The translations under genes and the position numbers were made by a program. Below, piece after piece: positions 1-9,259 of a stretch of DNA of 64,000 bases. How positions within the stretch are numbered: position 1 is the stretch's first letter; every line of letters begins with the position of its first letter. Source of the stretch: JAXDMK01 sp963790325 (GTDB taxonomy: Bacteria; Actinomycetota; Acidimicrobiia; Acidimicrobiales; AC-14); assembly GCA_963790325.1 (NCBI GenBank), contig CAWBNY010000003.1, positions 1,240,001 to 1,304,000 of the forward strand, in the 5' to 3' direction. The notes beneath the pieces are model-generated. The model was not told where the DNA came from. It saw only the letters and a program-made list of their open reading frames with translations, and did no database searches.

Positions 1-74
1 GCGAAAACCTCCTCCCTGAGGCGCCGAACCCAACAGTACGTACCCGTTTGCCCCTCGGGCGTACAGTCGGACGC

Positions 75-899
75 ATGTTCAAGCTCATAGGCCGGTGGTG
101 GGAGTACCTGACCGCCAAGCTGTCCGGTTCCTTCGAGGAGCGGGCCGATCCCAAGATCCAGCTCCAGCAGGCGATCACCGAGGCGCAGGACCAACACCGG
201 CGGTTGACGGAGCAGGCGGCCAACGTCATCGCCCACCAGAAGAAGACGGAGATGAACCTCAACCGGGCCCTGGGCGAGCTGGAGAAGCTCAACGGCTCGA
301 CCCGGCAGGCCGTCACCATGGCCGACGAGGCCACCACCCGGGGCGATACGGCCAAGATGGCCGACTACACCAAGGCGGCCGAGGCCTTCGCCAACCGCAT
401 GATCGAGAAGGAGCGGGAGGCGGAGTCGCTCAAGGCCCTGCTCCTGCAGGCCACCGAGGCGGCCGACGCAGCCAAGCAGGCGGTGCGGCAGAACTCCCTC
501 GCCCTCCAGAAGAAGCTGGCCGAGCGCAACAAGCTCATGGGCCAGCTCGACCAGGCCAAGATGCAGGAAGAAGTCAACAAGGCGATGTCGTCGCTCAACG
601 AAACGGTGGGCCAGGACGTCCCCACCCTCGACCAGGTGCGGGACAAGATCGAAGCCCGCTACGCCAAGGCGCTGGGCACGGCCGAGCTCACCGAGACGTC
701 GGTCGAGTCACGGATGCTCGAGGTGGAGCAGGCCCAGGTCAATTCCGAGGCCCAGGCCCGGCTGGCCGAGATCCGCAGCCAGCTCGGCCTCTCGGCCCCG
801 GCCCAACCGGCCTCGGCCGAGCTGGGTGCGGCCCCGGCCCCGGAGCCGGCCGCCGCGCCGGCCGCCGAGCCGTCGAGGGCGGAGGGCCAGCCCGGCTGA
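75..899 (+). CDS. pspA: PspA/IM30 (Vipp1-like) family protein
   Basis: The 274-residue protein begins MFKLIGRWWEYL and is almost wholly alpha-helical, rich in Ala, Glu, Gln and Lys with long coiled-coil stretches (about residues 20-215). That is the pattern of PspA/IM30 membrane-remodelling proteins, which form cytoplasmic oligomers on the inner face of the membrane under envelope stress. An Ala/Pro-rich low-complexity tail (about 230-274) follows the core and is longer than in canonical PspA. The ATG at 75 is preferred over an upstream in-frame start at 48 because family members begin with a short amphipathic helix like this one. No clear Shine-Dalgarno sequence precedes it. It converges with the lipoprotein gene downstream. 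Family assignment is firm; any stress regulation is inferred. Confidence 0.85.
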   Translation: MFKLIGRWWEYLTAKLSGSFEERADPKIQLQQAITEAQDQHRRLTEQAANVIAHQKKTEMNLNRALGELEKLNGSTRQAVTMADEATTRGDTAKMADYTKAAEAFANRMIEKEREAESLKALLLQATEAADAAKQAVRQNSLALQKKLAERNKLMGQLDQAKMQEEVNKAMSSLNETVGQDVPTLDQVRDKIEARYAKALGTAELTETSVESRMLEVEQAQVNSEAQARLAEIRSQLGLSAPAQPASAELGAAPAPEPAAAPAAEPSRAEGQPG

Positions 900-942
900 C
901 CCGTCTCTAGAGCTGGGCGACGGGCCGTGCCACCGTTCGACC

Positions 943-1494
943 TCAGGCGTCCGGCTTCGGCACGGGCGGCCACGGAGGAGGGTCGGCGGACGCCCGCCGG
1001 CGGCTGGCCCGCACACCGAACACGATGGCCAGGACGACCCCGCCCAGGAACAGCACCCCTCCCACCAGCAGGACGATGACAACGCCGAGGCCGGCCCGCA
1101 CCACGTCGTCGCCCAGCGCCTTCTCGTCGAGCTTCGGGTCGCGGGACCCGAAGATCTCCGCCATCTCGCTGGAGGTGTAGGTGACGGACCTGCCCTCGAA
1201 CGGGCCGACCAGCTCCACCCGGAGCAGGTCGAAGCGCAGGGGGAAGGTGCTCCAGACCGTCTCCGCGGCCGTGCGCAGGGCGGCGTCGGCGCCGGCGGCG
1301 TCGTCGCGCGCTGGTCGGACGGCCACCTCGACCTGGTCGAATCCGTTGTCGCTGCTGAAGCTGACGTCGACGGCGGAGAACCCGGCCCGCTCGAGGGCGT
1401 TCTCGGTGTCGACGAGGCCTCGGACGGTGGTGCAGCCGGCGAGGAGCGCCAGGCCGGCGACCACCACCACGGTCCACCGCCGGGGCCGCCTCAC
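943..1494 (-). CDS. Predicted lipoprotein with C-terminal transmembrane helix
   Basis: This 183-residue protein has an Arg-rich n-region, a hydrophobic stretch and a lipobox (LLAGC), so it is probably an exported lipoprotein. After a soluble domain of about 110 residues with alternating strands and helices comes one transmembrane segment (around 135-160) and a short basic, Pro-rich tail. The GTG start at 1494 overlaps the proB stop (GTGA), implying translational coupling and one transcript with obgE-proB. I do not recognise the domain. A protein that is both lipid-anchored and spans the membrane once is somewhat unusual. Confidence 0.7.
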   Translation of the reverse strand: MRRPRRWTVVVVAGLALLAGCTTVRGLVDTENALERAGFSAVDVSFSSDNGFDQVEVAVRPARDDAAGADAALRTAAETVWSTFPLRFDLLRVELVGPFEGRSVTYTSSEMAEIFGSRDPKLDEKALGDDVVRAGLGVVIVLLVGGVLFLGGVVLAIVFGVRASRRRASADPPPWPPVPKPDA

Positions 1495-2582
1495 GGGAGG
1501 GCCACCAGGTCGTCGGCGTGAACCGCTTCGTGGGGCGTCCCGTCGGGCAGGTCGGCCGTGCGCCGGCCGGCGGCGGCCTTCAGGTCGGCCGCCCCCAGGC
1601 GGACCAGGCCCTTGGCGAACACCCGTCCCTCGAGGTCGGCGATCTCCACCGCGTCGTCGGCCTCGAAACCGCCCCGGACCTCGACGATCCCCGCCGGGAG
1701 CAGCGACCGTCCCCGCTCGACGAGGGCCCGGCGGGCGCCGTCGTCGACCACGATCGTGCCCGACATCGCCATGGCGAAGGCGATCCACAGCTTGCGGGCG
1801 GGCAGGCGCCGGTCTCGGGGACGCACGACCGTGCCGACGCCGGCCCGGCCCTCGACCGCCCCCGCCAGCACCCCCGGGCGGCTGGCGCCGGCGATCACCG
1901 CCCGAACCCCCGACCACGACGCGATCTTGGCCGCCGCCAGCTTCGACGCCATCCCCCCGCTCCCGTGGATCGACCCCCGGCCTCCGGCCAGCCGTTCCAG
2001 CTCGTGGTCGACCTCCACGATCTCCTCGATGAGGGAGCCCCCCTCCACCAGTCGGGGATCGACGCTGAGCAGGCCGGGGGCGTCGGTCAGCAACACGAGC
2101 AGGTCGGCCGCCACCAGGTTGGCCAGCAGGGCGGCCAGGAAGTCGTTGTCGCCGAAGCGGATCTCGTCGTCGGCGATGGCGTCGTTCTCGTTGACGACCG
2201 GGACCACCCCCAGCTCCAGCAGGCGGTTGAGCGTCTGGCGGGCGTGAAGGTACTGGGACCGGTGGGCGAAGTCGAGGGGGACGAGCAGGACCTGGCCCGC
2301 CACCAGCCCGTGGCGACCGAGGGCGGCGTCGTAGACACCCATCAGCCGGCTCTGGCCCACCGCCGAGACGGCCTGGAGGGTGGCGATGTCGTTCGGGCGG
2401 CGGCCGGACAGACCCAGGGCCGGCAGCCCGGCCGCGATCGCCCCCGACGTCACCACCACCACCCGGTGGCCCTGGCTGCGCAGGTCGGCCACCTCGGTGC
2501 ACAGCTTCTCGATGGCGGCCACGGCGATGTCGCCGTGGTCGTTGGTGATCGACGAGGTGCCGATCTTGGCCACGACGATCAC
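1491..2582 (-). CDS. proB: Glutamate 5-kinase
   Basis: The 363-residue protein has the amino-acid kinase fold followed by a C-terminal PUA domain (about 275-355), the usual full-length ProB layout. It catalyses ATP-dependent phosphorylation of glutamate to glutamyl-5-phosphate, the first and feedback-regulated step of proline synthesis in the cytoplasm. The KIGTSS phosphate loop near the N-terminus and the NENDAI segment of the substrate site are visible. The start is GTG at 2582, four bases after the obgE stop. The usual partner proA is not next to it; a lipoprotein gene takes that place. Confidence 0.95.
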   Translation of the reverse strand: MIVVAKIGTSSITNDHGDIAVAAIEKLCTEVADLRSQGHRVVVVTSGAIAAGLPALGLSGRRPNDIATLQAVSAVGQSRLMGVYDAALGRHGLVAGQVLLVPLDFAHRSQYLHARQTLNRLLELGVVPVVNENDAIADDEIRFGDNDFLAALLANLVAADLLVLLTDAPGLLSVDPRLVEGGSLIEEIVEVDHELERLAGGRGSIHGSGGMASKLAAAKIASWSGVRAVIAGASRPGVLAGAVEGRAGVGTVVRPRDRRLPARKLWIAFAMAMSGTIVVDDGARRALVERGRSLLPAGIVEVRGGFEADDAVEIADLEGRVFAKGLVRLGAADLKAAAGRRTADLPDGTPHEAVHADDLVALP

Positions 2583-2586
2583 GTGG

Positions 2587-3858
2587 TCACCGTCGCCGGC
2601 CCCCTCGGGAGACCGTGCGCAGGGCGGAGTCGTCGGTGTACTCGAGGGTCATCCGGCCGATGCGGACGGTGTCGCCCTCCCGGGCCCCGGCCCGGGCCAG
2701 GGCCTTGTCGACGCCCAGCCGCCGGAGCCGGTCACGCACGTAGTCGAGGGCCTGCAGGTTGGTGAGGTCGTTCACCGCCACCGCCCGCTCCGCCGCCTGA
2801 CCGCGCACCACCAGGGCCCCGTCGACGTCGCGCTCGACCCGGATGCCCTCCGGTTCGGGCCGGTGCACGACGTAGGTGCCGGCGTCGGGCTCGGCCGCCC
2901 GGGCCTGGTCGACGAGGACCGCCAGCCGTCCCACCAGCTCCTTCACGCCGGCACCGGTGACGGCCGACACCCGGTCGCCGTCCCACTCCACATCGGCCGG
3001 GGCCACGTCGGCCTTGGTGCCGACCACCAGCCGGGGCCGTTCGAGCAGCTCGGGACGGTGGCTGCCCAGCTCGTGGAGGAGGATGCGCTCCTGCTCGGCC
3101 GGAGGCGTCCCGTCGGCGGAGGCGAGGTCGAGCAGCACCACCAGGATGCGAGCCCGCTCGATGTGGCGGAGGAACTGGTGGCCGAGACCCTTGCCCTCGC
3201 TCGCCCCCTCGATGAGCCCGGGGATGTCGGCCATCACGAACTCGTAGTCGTCGGCCCGGACCACCCCCAGGTTGGGCACGAGGGTGGTGAAGGGGTAGTC
3301 GGCGATCTTGGGCTTGGCCGCCGACACCCGCGAGATCAGGGTCGACTTGCCCGCGTTGGGGAAGCCGACGAGGGCGGCGTCGGCCATCAGCTTGAGCTCT
3401 AGCCGGAGCCATCGCTCCTCGCCCGCCTCTCCCTGCTCGGCGAACGACGGCGCCCGCCGCTTGTTGGACAGGAAGCTGGCGTTGCCCCGCCCGCCTCGCC
3501 CTCCCCGGGCCGCCAGCCACGAGTCGCCGCTCCGGACCAGGTCGGCCACCACCCGCCCGTCCTCGGTGACGATGGTGCCGACCGGGACGCTCACCCGCAG
3601 ATCGGCCGCCGAGGCCCCATGGCGGGCACCGCCGGCGCCATGGGCACCGCTGGCCGCGATGCGGTGGGGGTGGTCGCGGAAGGCGAGGAGGGAGGCGTTC
3701 TGGTGGTCGGCGACGAGCCACACGTCACCGCCCGAGCCGCCGTTGCCCCCGTCCGGCCCGCCCCTGGGGACATGGGCCTCCCGCCGGAAAGAGACGGAGC
3801 CGGCCCCGCCGTCCCCGCCCCGAACACAGAGCGCGACCTCGTCGACGAATTGAGACAT
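2587..3858 (-). CDS. obgE: Obg GTPase
   Basis: The 423-residue protein has the glycine-rich Obg fold (1-158), a GTPase domain with the P-loop GFPNAGKS at 165-172 and DIPG at 211-214, and a C-terminal OCT domain (about 340-423). Obg proteins bind the 50S subunit and link ribosome assembly to growth and stress state. It sits directly downstream of rplU-rpmA, the classical ribosomal context. ATG start. Length and motifs are complete. Confidence 0.97.
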   Translation of the reverse strand: MSQFVDEVALCVRGGDGGAGSVSFRREAHVPRGGPDGGNGGSGGDVWLVADHQNASLLAFRDHPHRIAASGAHGAGGARHGASAADLRVSVPVGTIVTEDGRVVADLVRSGDSWLAARGGRGGRGNASFLSNKRRAPSFAEQGEAGEERWLRLELKLMADAALVGFPNAGKSTLISRVSAAKPKIADYPFTTLVPNLGVVRADDYEFVMADIPGLIEGASEGKGLGHQFLRHIERARILVVLLDLASADGTPPAEQERILLHELGSHRPELLERPRLVVGTKADVAPADVEWDGDRVSAVTGAGVKELVGRLAVLVDQARAAEPDAGTYVVHRPEPEGIRVERDVDGALVVRGQAAERAVAVNDLTNLQALDYVRDRLRRLGVDKALARAGAREGDTVRIGRMTLEYTDDSALRTVSRGGRRR

Positions 3859-3901
3859 CTGGGGTGGAGGTTACGACCGGCGGGCGCCGGTCGGGCTCGA
3901 A

Positions 3902-4153
3902 CTACTCGGGGAGGACGTCGACCCGGCGCCGGCCGCCGCGGAAGGTGAACTTCACCTTGCCGTCGGCCAGCGCGAACAGGGTGTCGTCGCCGCCCCGACC
4001 GACCTGCTCACCGGGATGGAAGTGGGTGCCCCGCTGGCGGACGATGATCTTGCCCGGGCTGACCACGCCGCCGTCGTAGACCTTGACGCCGAGGCGCTGG
4101 GCGGCCGAGTCGCGGCCGTTGCGGGTGGAGCCCCCACCCTTGGTCTTGGACAT
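3902..4153 (-). CDS. rpmA: 50S ribosomal protein L27
   Basis: The 83-residue protein carries the L27 signature GGGSTRNGRDS directly after a short N-terminus (MSKTK). In the ribosome this N-terminal arm reaches toward the peptidyl-transferase centre. There is no cleavable N-terminal extension of the kind seen in Firmicutes. It follows rplU by one base and precedes obgE, so the three are almost certainly one transcript. Confidence 0.96.
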   Translation of the reverse strand: MSKTKGGGSTRNGRDSAAQRLGVKVYDGGVVSPGKIIVRQRGTHFHPGEQVGRGGDDTLFALADGKVKFTFRGGRRRVDVLPE

Positions 4154-4154
4154 C

Positions 4155-4469
4155 TCAGCCCTCTCTCGTGATGCCGGTGATCTCGATGGTGGAGTAGTGC
4201 TGGCGGTGGCCCCACCGCTTGGCCGAGTTGGTCTTGTTCTTGTAGGTGAGGCCCACGATCTTGGGGCCCTTGGCGTCGCCCACGACCTTGGCCGTGACCC
4301 GGGCGCCGGCCAACTGGGCCGGCTCGGCCCAGATGGTCTCGCCGTCGACCACCAGGACGGGGTCGAACGAGACCACACCGTCGCCGTCGCCCGTGAGCCG
4401 CTCGACATCGAGCCGCTCCCCCTGGGCCACCTTGTACTGCTTGCCACCCGTCTTGATCACTGCGTACAT
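4155..4469 (-). CDS. rplU: 50S ribosomal protein L21
   Basis: The 104-residue protein starts MYAVIKTGGKQYKV, the conserved L21 N-terminus, and ends in the KRWGHRQHYS-type rRNA-binding segment. It is first gene of the rplU-rpmA-obgE-proB set. The 246-bp gap upstream is shared with the divergent secreted-protein gene and should hold both promoters. Confidence 0.96.
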   Translation of the reverse strand: MYAVIKTGGKQYKVAQGERLDVERLTGDGDGVVSFDPVLVVDGETIWAEPAQLAGARVTAKVVGDAKGPKIVGLTYKNKTNSAKRWGHRQHYSTIEITGITREG

Positions 4470-4715
4470 AGACCGACCACCTTACAGGAGGGTCCGCCGA
4501 CCACTGTCCGCCCACCGGCACCGCCCGAACCCCACCCGGAGAAGGCCCGATCCACGGCCGACGACCCAGCCTCCAGCCGAAGACCTCCTCGCCTGCCGTA
4601 GCGTCAGGCACTTGTTGCATCCTGGCTCCCGGCCGGACATGATGGACTGACGGCGGGCTCCTGGCCCCACCATGAGTCAGCTCATTCTCGGCGGCGGAGA
4701 GAAAGCGGGGACAAC

Positions 4716-7013
4716 ATGTTGGGGCATCGCGCGAAGTTCGTCGTGCTTCTGGTTCTGCAGGCAGTGGTGCTTGGGGTGCTGGTGACCGTGCCCGTGGGCG
4801 CCGATCCCGCCTCCCAGAACCAGCCTCGCTCCGCCGAACGGGGTCCGGCGGTCGCCTTGGCCGAGCCGGTCACCGGCGGATCCGTGATCGACAACGGTAC
4901 GGTGGCGCTGGGCGTCCACGAATCGGCCGAGCTCAACATCCCCTCGCCTACGCTCGGCCGGCTGATCGGGGTCCACTACCTACCCGAGGGCAACGACGGC
5001 ACCTCCGCCGGGTGTCCATGCGAAGGGTGGGGAGCGGCTGACCTGCTCTCCGGGACGACCGGGTGGGCCAACCAAAACGAGGGCGGCATCAACGGGGCGC
5101 TCTCCGTGGTCGACTTCGTGACCGGCGACGACCCGGCCGGCGACGGGTTCGCCGTGTCCACCACCAACGTCGGCACCACCCTCGAGGTGGTCCACGACTA
5201 CCACGCCTCGAGCCACACAAACCTCTACGAGGCGACGGTGACGATCCGCAACATCAGCGGGGCACCGGTGGAGCCCCGCTACCGCAGGGTCATGGACTGG
5301 GACATCGAGCCCACCCCCTTCAGTGAGTTCGTGACGATCCAGGGAAGCGCTGGCAACCTGCTGTTCTCCAGCAACGACGGCTTCGCCACCGCGAACCCCC
5401 TCGCCGGGCCCCAGGACCTGGGTCAGGTAGGGCCGCCCACCGGCAGCGAGTTCGTCGACGCCGGCCCCAGCGACCACGGCGCCCTCTTCGACTTCGGCTT
5501 CGACACCCTCGATCCGGACGAGGAGGTCACCTTCAACATCTTCTACGGGGCCGCCCCCTCCGAGAACGAGGCGCTCTTGGCCGTCGACTTCGTGGGCGCG
5601 ACCCTCTACTCGCTCGGGCAACCGAGCACGCCCACGGGCGACACGAACGGCGACCCCAACACCTTTGTCTTCGCATTCGGAGCGGTTGGCGGGTCGCGGC
5701 TTCCCATCATCACCGTCCGCAAGCGGGCCGACTCGCCTCGCACCGAGGCGGGAGGCACGAACGGCTACGACCTGCTGTTCACGAACTCCAACAACTTCGA
5801 GGCGACGGTGGGCCCGGTGACGGACGACCTGCCTGCCGGCTTCGGCTACGTGGCGGGCTCGTCGACGTTCGACGGAGCGCCCATCGGCGACCCGGTCGTG
5901 AGCCTCCCGGGCTCATTGGAGTGGGCCGGGCCGTTCGCCGTCGCTCCGCTCTCCGTCTCGACTTTGACCTTCGACGTCGTCGTCGACGTCGATCAACCGG
6001 CAGGTCTCTACTACAACCAGGCCACCGCCCAGGCCGTCGACCCCGACGGGACCTCGCTGGCCGTGCGGGCCACGGGCCTGGCGGCGCCGGTGGAGGTTCC
6101 GCCGCCGACGGTGGCGACCGATCCCGAGGTGACGTCCAGCTCCGGCAGCGTGACCACCGATCCCGACACCGGGCTCGTCACGGTCAGCATGCCGCGTGGC
6201 GGCAGGAGCGACCTCACCGTGATCGTCGACGTCGAATGCCCGGACGGGAGCGTGCCGACGGCCGTGACCCTCCAGCATGGCGGAGGCTCGCTCCTCATGA
6301 CCGAAGGCCCGCCGGGGACGTGGTCGGCGACCATCCCGGCCGCGAGCGTCGCCGAGGGCGACCTGGTGATCGTGGCGACCTGCCCCGATGGCGACGTTGC
6401 CAACACCATCGGCACGGTCGTGCTCTACGACCCCAGCGGGATCATCACCGACGCCTCCACCGGCGAGCCTGTCGAAGGCGCCACCGTCACCCTCTACGTG
6501 GTGCCGTTCGCCGAGCCCGACACCTCGTCGGAGACCAAGGACTGCCGGACGGTCGAGACGCGGCCGGAGGAGTCCTGGGAAGAGGCGCCACCGGCGACAT
6601 TCGCCGACGGCGTGGAAGTCGACGAGAGCGTCGATCCGCCCACAATCGATCCGACGGTCAACCCCCAGACCACCAACAACGAGGGTCGCTACGGCTGGGA
6701 CGTCGCCGCCGGGTGCTACTTCATCGTGGTGACAGCCTCCGGCTACGAGACTCGCGTGAGCCCACTGGTCGGCGTCCCCCCCGAGGTCACCGACCTCGAC
6801 CTTGCCCTCACCCCCGTCATCGTCCCCACGACGACCACCTCGACGACCAGCACGACCAGCACGACCAGCACGACGAGCACGACGACCACCACGACGACCT
6901 CCACGACCACGGTCCCCGTCCGCCCGGTGTGCGCTTTGCTGCGGAGGCTGGTGGACATTCCGTTCGTCGGCTTCCTCTTCCGCGCCCTGCTGGGCACGTT
7001 CGGCTGCGCCTAG
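4716..7013 (+). CDS. Secreted multidomain protein with DUF11-like and carboxypeptidase-regulatory-like domains
   Basis: This 765-residue protein opens with a hydrophobic signal peptide ending near VPVGA. Residues about 50-330 form an all-beta domain rich in Asn, Gly and aromatics. Then comes a DUF11-like beta-sandwich (about 330-460, with LPAGFGYVAGSSTF), an Ig-like stretch (about 470-575), and a carboxypeptidase-regulatory-like domain (about 580-700, GIITDASTGEPVEGATV and later a YGWDV..GCYF core). A Thr/Ser linker of about 30 residues leads to a hydrophobic tail with two Cys, ending in TFGCA. No LPXTG motif is present, so any surface anchoring would be by another route. A GGGG-acaac-ATG spacing supports the start. 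It lies opposite in strand to the conserved block on both sides, which suggests insertion. Function unknown; an adhesive or surface role is inference. Confidence 0.75.
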   Translation: MLGHRAKFVVLLVLQAVVLGVLVTVPVGADPASQNQPRSAERGPAVALAEPVTGGSVIDNGTVALGVHESAELNIPSPTLGRLIGVHYLPEGNDGTSAGCPCEGWGAADLLSGTTGWANQNEGGINGALSVVDFVTGDDPAGDGFAVSTTNVGTTLEVVHDYHASSHTNLYEATVTIRNISGAPVEPRYRRVMDWDIEPTPFSEFVTIQGSAGNLLFSSNDGFATANPLAGPQDLGQVGPPTGSEFVDAGPSDHGALFDFGFDTLDPDEEVTFNIFYGAAPSENEALLAVDFVGATLYSLGQPSTPTGDTNGDPNTFVFAFGAVGGSRLPIITVRKRADSPRTEAGGTNGYDLLFTNSNNFEATVGPVTDDLPAGFGYVAGSSTFDGAPIGDPVVSLPGSLEWAGPFAVAPLSVSTLTFDVVVDVDQPAGLYYNQATAQAVDPDGTSLAVRATGLAAPVEVPPPTVATDPEVTSSSGSVTTDPDTGLVTVSMPRGGRSDLTVIVDVECPDGSVPTAVTLQHGGGSLLMTEGPPGTWSATIPAASVAEGDLVIVATCPDGDVANTIGTVVLYDPSGIITDASTGEPVEGATVTLYVVPFAEPDTSSETKDCRTVETRPEESWEEAPPATFADGVEVDESVDPPTIDPTVNPQTTNNEGRYGWDVAAGCYFIVVTASGYETRVSPLVGVPPEVTDLDLALTPVIVPTTTTSTTSTTSTTSTTSTTTTTTTSTTTVPVRPVCALLRRLVDIPFVGFLFRALLGTFGCA
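6828..6912 (+). repeat. Thr/Ser-codon low-complexity repeat
   Basis: The DNA is made of acgacc/acgagc/acctcg codons, including three tandem copies of a 9-bp acgaccagc unit. It encodes the Thr/Ser linker of the secreted protein and is a likely site of length variation between strains. Confidence 0.7.
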
Positions 7014-7024
7014 GAGGCCGCTGA

Positions 7025-7318
7025 AGCAGTCGCCGACCACCCACCAACGGCGGGTCCGAGGTCAACAGCGCTGGGCCTGGCGTCGCCACGACCGACGGCA
7101 CCTGGCGGTCGCTCAAAGGCGAGTTCGGAGACGTCCTCGACCTGATCCAGGCGGGGGGTCCCGATACCAGCCTGCTAACCGTGGTCCGGGTGGGCTGGGT
7201 GTTCGATGCGACCTCGGCCCCGTCCACGATCGGCGAGATGGACGAGGCCGTCACCGCCGCCCCCGTCGGTCCGACCGCCGGCGCCGCCCCGACGGGACCG
7301 GCGCCGGCGCCGGCGCGC
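7025..7318 (+). pseudogene. Possible coding remnant without a start codon
   Basis: Between the secreted protein gene and the RNase E/G stop codon, one plus-strand frame reads as protein-like sequence (TDGTWRSLKGEFGDVLDLI, then VRVGWVFDATSAPSTIGEMD) with strongly G/C-biased third positions. A stop at 7022 precedes it, there is no usable start before about 7181, and no stop falls before the RNase gene begins on the other strand. It looks like an internal fragment of a gene lost by rearrangement. I do not recognise the family. Chance high-G+C open frame is the alternative. Confidence 0.3.
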
Positions 7319-9259
7319 CTACAGAAGGGTCGAGTCCAGGACGATGCCTCGGCCGGCGCACGTGGGACAGGTGGCGGAGAACGCCTCCACCAGGCCCTCC
7401 GACACCCGCTTGCGGGTCATCTCCACCAGGCCCAGCTCGGAGATGTCGAACACCTGGGTGCGGGTCTTGTCCCGGGCCAGGGCGTCCTTGAAGCAACGCA
7501 GGACGTCGTCGCGGTTGCGCTTGACCTCCATGTCGATGAAGTCGATGACGATGATGCCGCCGATGTCGCGCAGCCGCAGCTGGCGGGCGATCTCCTCCGC
7601 CGCCTCCAGGTTGTTGCGGTAGACGGTCTCCTCCAGGTTGGAGGTGCCCACGTTCTTCCCGGTGTTGACGTCGATGACGGTGAGGGCCTCGGTGCGCTCG
7701 ATGATCAGCGACCCGCCCGACTGCAGCCACACCTTGCGGTCGAGGGCCTTGTGCAGCTGCTCGTGGATGTGCTGGCGCTCGAAGAGGGGCAGGACCGCGG
7801 CCTCCTCGTAGAGCTCGATGCGGTCGACCAGCTCGGGGATCAGGGCGGCCACGTAGTCGTGGACCTCGGCGTAGAGGCCGGGATCGTCGATGACGACGCC
7901 CCGGTAGTCCTTGTTGAACTCCTCCCGGATGACCCTCACGGCCAGGGTGGGCTCCCGGTAGAGGAGGGCGGGGGCCTGGCGCTTGGAGAGCTGTTCGATG
8001 TGGGCCCACTGCTTCTGGAGGCGGGCCACGTCACGGCGCAGCTCCTCGGGGGTGGCCCCCTCGGCCGCGGTGCGCACGATCAGGCCGTGGCCCTCGGGGC
8101 GGACGTCGTCGAGGATGCGGCGCAGGCGCTTGCGCTCGTCGTCGGCCAGGCGCTTGGAGATGCCGTAGGTGGAGCTGTGGGGGATGAGGACCACGAACCG
8201 ACCGGCGAGAGACACCTCCTGGGTGAGGCGGGCCCCCTTGGTGCCGATGGGGTTCTTGGTGACCTGGCAGAGGACGGTCTGGCCGGGGCGGAGGATCTGC
8301 TCGATGCGCGCCGAGGCCGACACCTTCTCGTCGACGTCCTCGTGCTCGGAATGGACGTCGCCGCGGTAGAGGACGGCGTTCTTCGGCGTTCCGATGTCGA
8401 CGAACGCCGCCTCCATGCCCGGCAGGACGTTCTGGACCTTGCCCAGGTAGATGTTTCCGTGGATCTGGGCCGCGTCGTCGGCGGGGCGGGACACGTAGTG
8501 CTCGATGAGCGAGCGGCCTTCGAGCACCGCGATCTGGGTGGCCCCGGGCTGGACGTGGACGGCCATCATGTAGCGGCCGACGGGCCGGCCCTTGCGTTCC
8601 CGGCCCCGGCGCCGTTCGAGGGTCTCCTCGTCGAGCTCGACCGGGTCCTCCGCCTCGCGGCCATTGAGGCCGGGTCCGCCACTCCCGGCCACGCCCCGTC
8701 CCCGGCCGCCCCGCCTCCGGCGGCGCTTGGCGCCGGGCGAGGCGGTGGCCCCGGTGCCGCCGGCAACCACGGCCGGGCCCGCGACGTCCGCCGCGGCTGG
8801 GCCCCGACCGTCGGACGGGACCTTGGCGACGGGCGCGGGGGGACGGGTGTCGCCGATCTGGGGAGTCGGGGGACGACCGCCGGACGCAGGCCGGCCCCCA
8901 CCGCCACCGCCACCTCCGGTGCCGCCCCGGCCGGCGGCGGTCGGCGACCGCCGGGGCGGGGGCCGTCCCTCACGGGGTGGATCGGGGAGGTCGGGCAGGT
9001 GGTCGGTGGACCCCTCGAGCGGCGGCCGGGCCGTCCCCGTCGGCCGGCGCTCGGCGTTGACGGCGCCTACCGGGGACGAGGTGGCCGACGCACCGGCCGG
9101 CCGGCCGGGGCCGCGCCCGCCCCGGGAGCCCCGGCGCCTTCGACTGGGACCGCCGTCGGAGGCGGTCGGTGAGGTGGTCCCGGCGTCAGCGCCGGTCGAT
9201 GTGGCGGGAACCGGCCGAGGGCCGGGATCCGCCGGGTGGTCGGGGAGAGGTTCGGACAT
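7319..9259 (-). CDS. rne: Ribonuclease E/G
   Basis: The 646-residue protein has a long disordered, Pro/Gly/Arg-rich N-terminal extension (1-210), then an S1-like RNA-binding domain (about 225-310), the RNase H-like/DNase I-like catalytic core with the metal-binding VIDVNTGKN segment, and a C-terminal zinc-link motif CPTCAGRG. RNase E/G is the central 5'-monophosphate-sensing endonuclease for mRNA decay and rRNA/tRNA maturation. The disordered region at the N-terminus rather than the C-terminus is an actinobacterial arrangement. It follows rodA after a 315-bp structured gap. RNase E versus RNase G naming cannot be settled from the catalytic core alone. Confidence 0.93.
   Translation of the reverse strand: MSEPLPDHPADPGPRPVPATSTGADAGTTSPTASDGGPSRRRRGSRGGRGPGRPAGASATSSPVGAVNAERRPTGTARPPLEGSTDHLPDLPDPPREGRPPPRRSPTAAGRGGTGGGGGGGGRPASGGRPPTPQIGDTRPPAPVAKVPSDGRGPAAADVAGPAVVAGGTGATASPGAKRRRRRGGRGRGVAGSGGPGLNGREAEDPVELDEETLERRRGRERKGRPVGRYMMAVHVQPGATQIAVLEGRSLIEHYVSRPADDAAQIHGNIYLGKVQNVLPGMEAAFVDIGTPKNAVLYRGDVHSEHEDVDEKVSASARIEQILRPGQTVLCQVTKNPIGTKGARLTQEVSLAGRFVVLIPHSSTYGISKRLADDERKRLRRILDDVRPEGHGLIVRTAAEGATPEELRRDVARLQKQWAHIEQLSKRQAPALLYREPTLAVRVIREEFNKDYRGVVIDDPGLYAEVHDYVAALIPELVDRIELYEEAAVLPLFERQHIHEQLHKALDRKVWLQSGGSLIIERTEALTVIDVNTGKNVGTSNLEETVYRNNLEAAEEIARQLRLRDIGGIIVIDFIDMEVKRNRDDVLRCFKDALARDKTRTQVFDISELGLVEMTRKRVSEGLVEAFSATCPTCAGRGIVLDSTLL

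Noticed and set aside
943..1490. proA expected after proB
   Set aside because: The gene here is a lipoprotein with a terminal membrane helix and shows no aldehyde dehydrogenase features.
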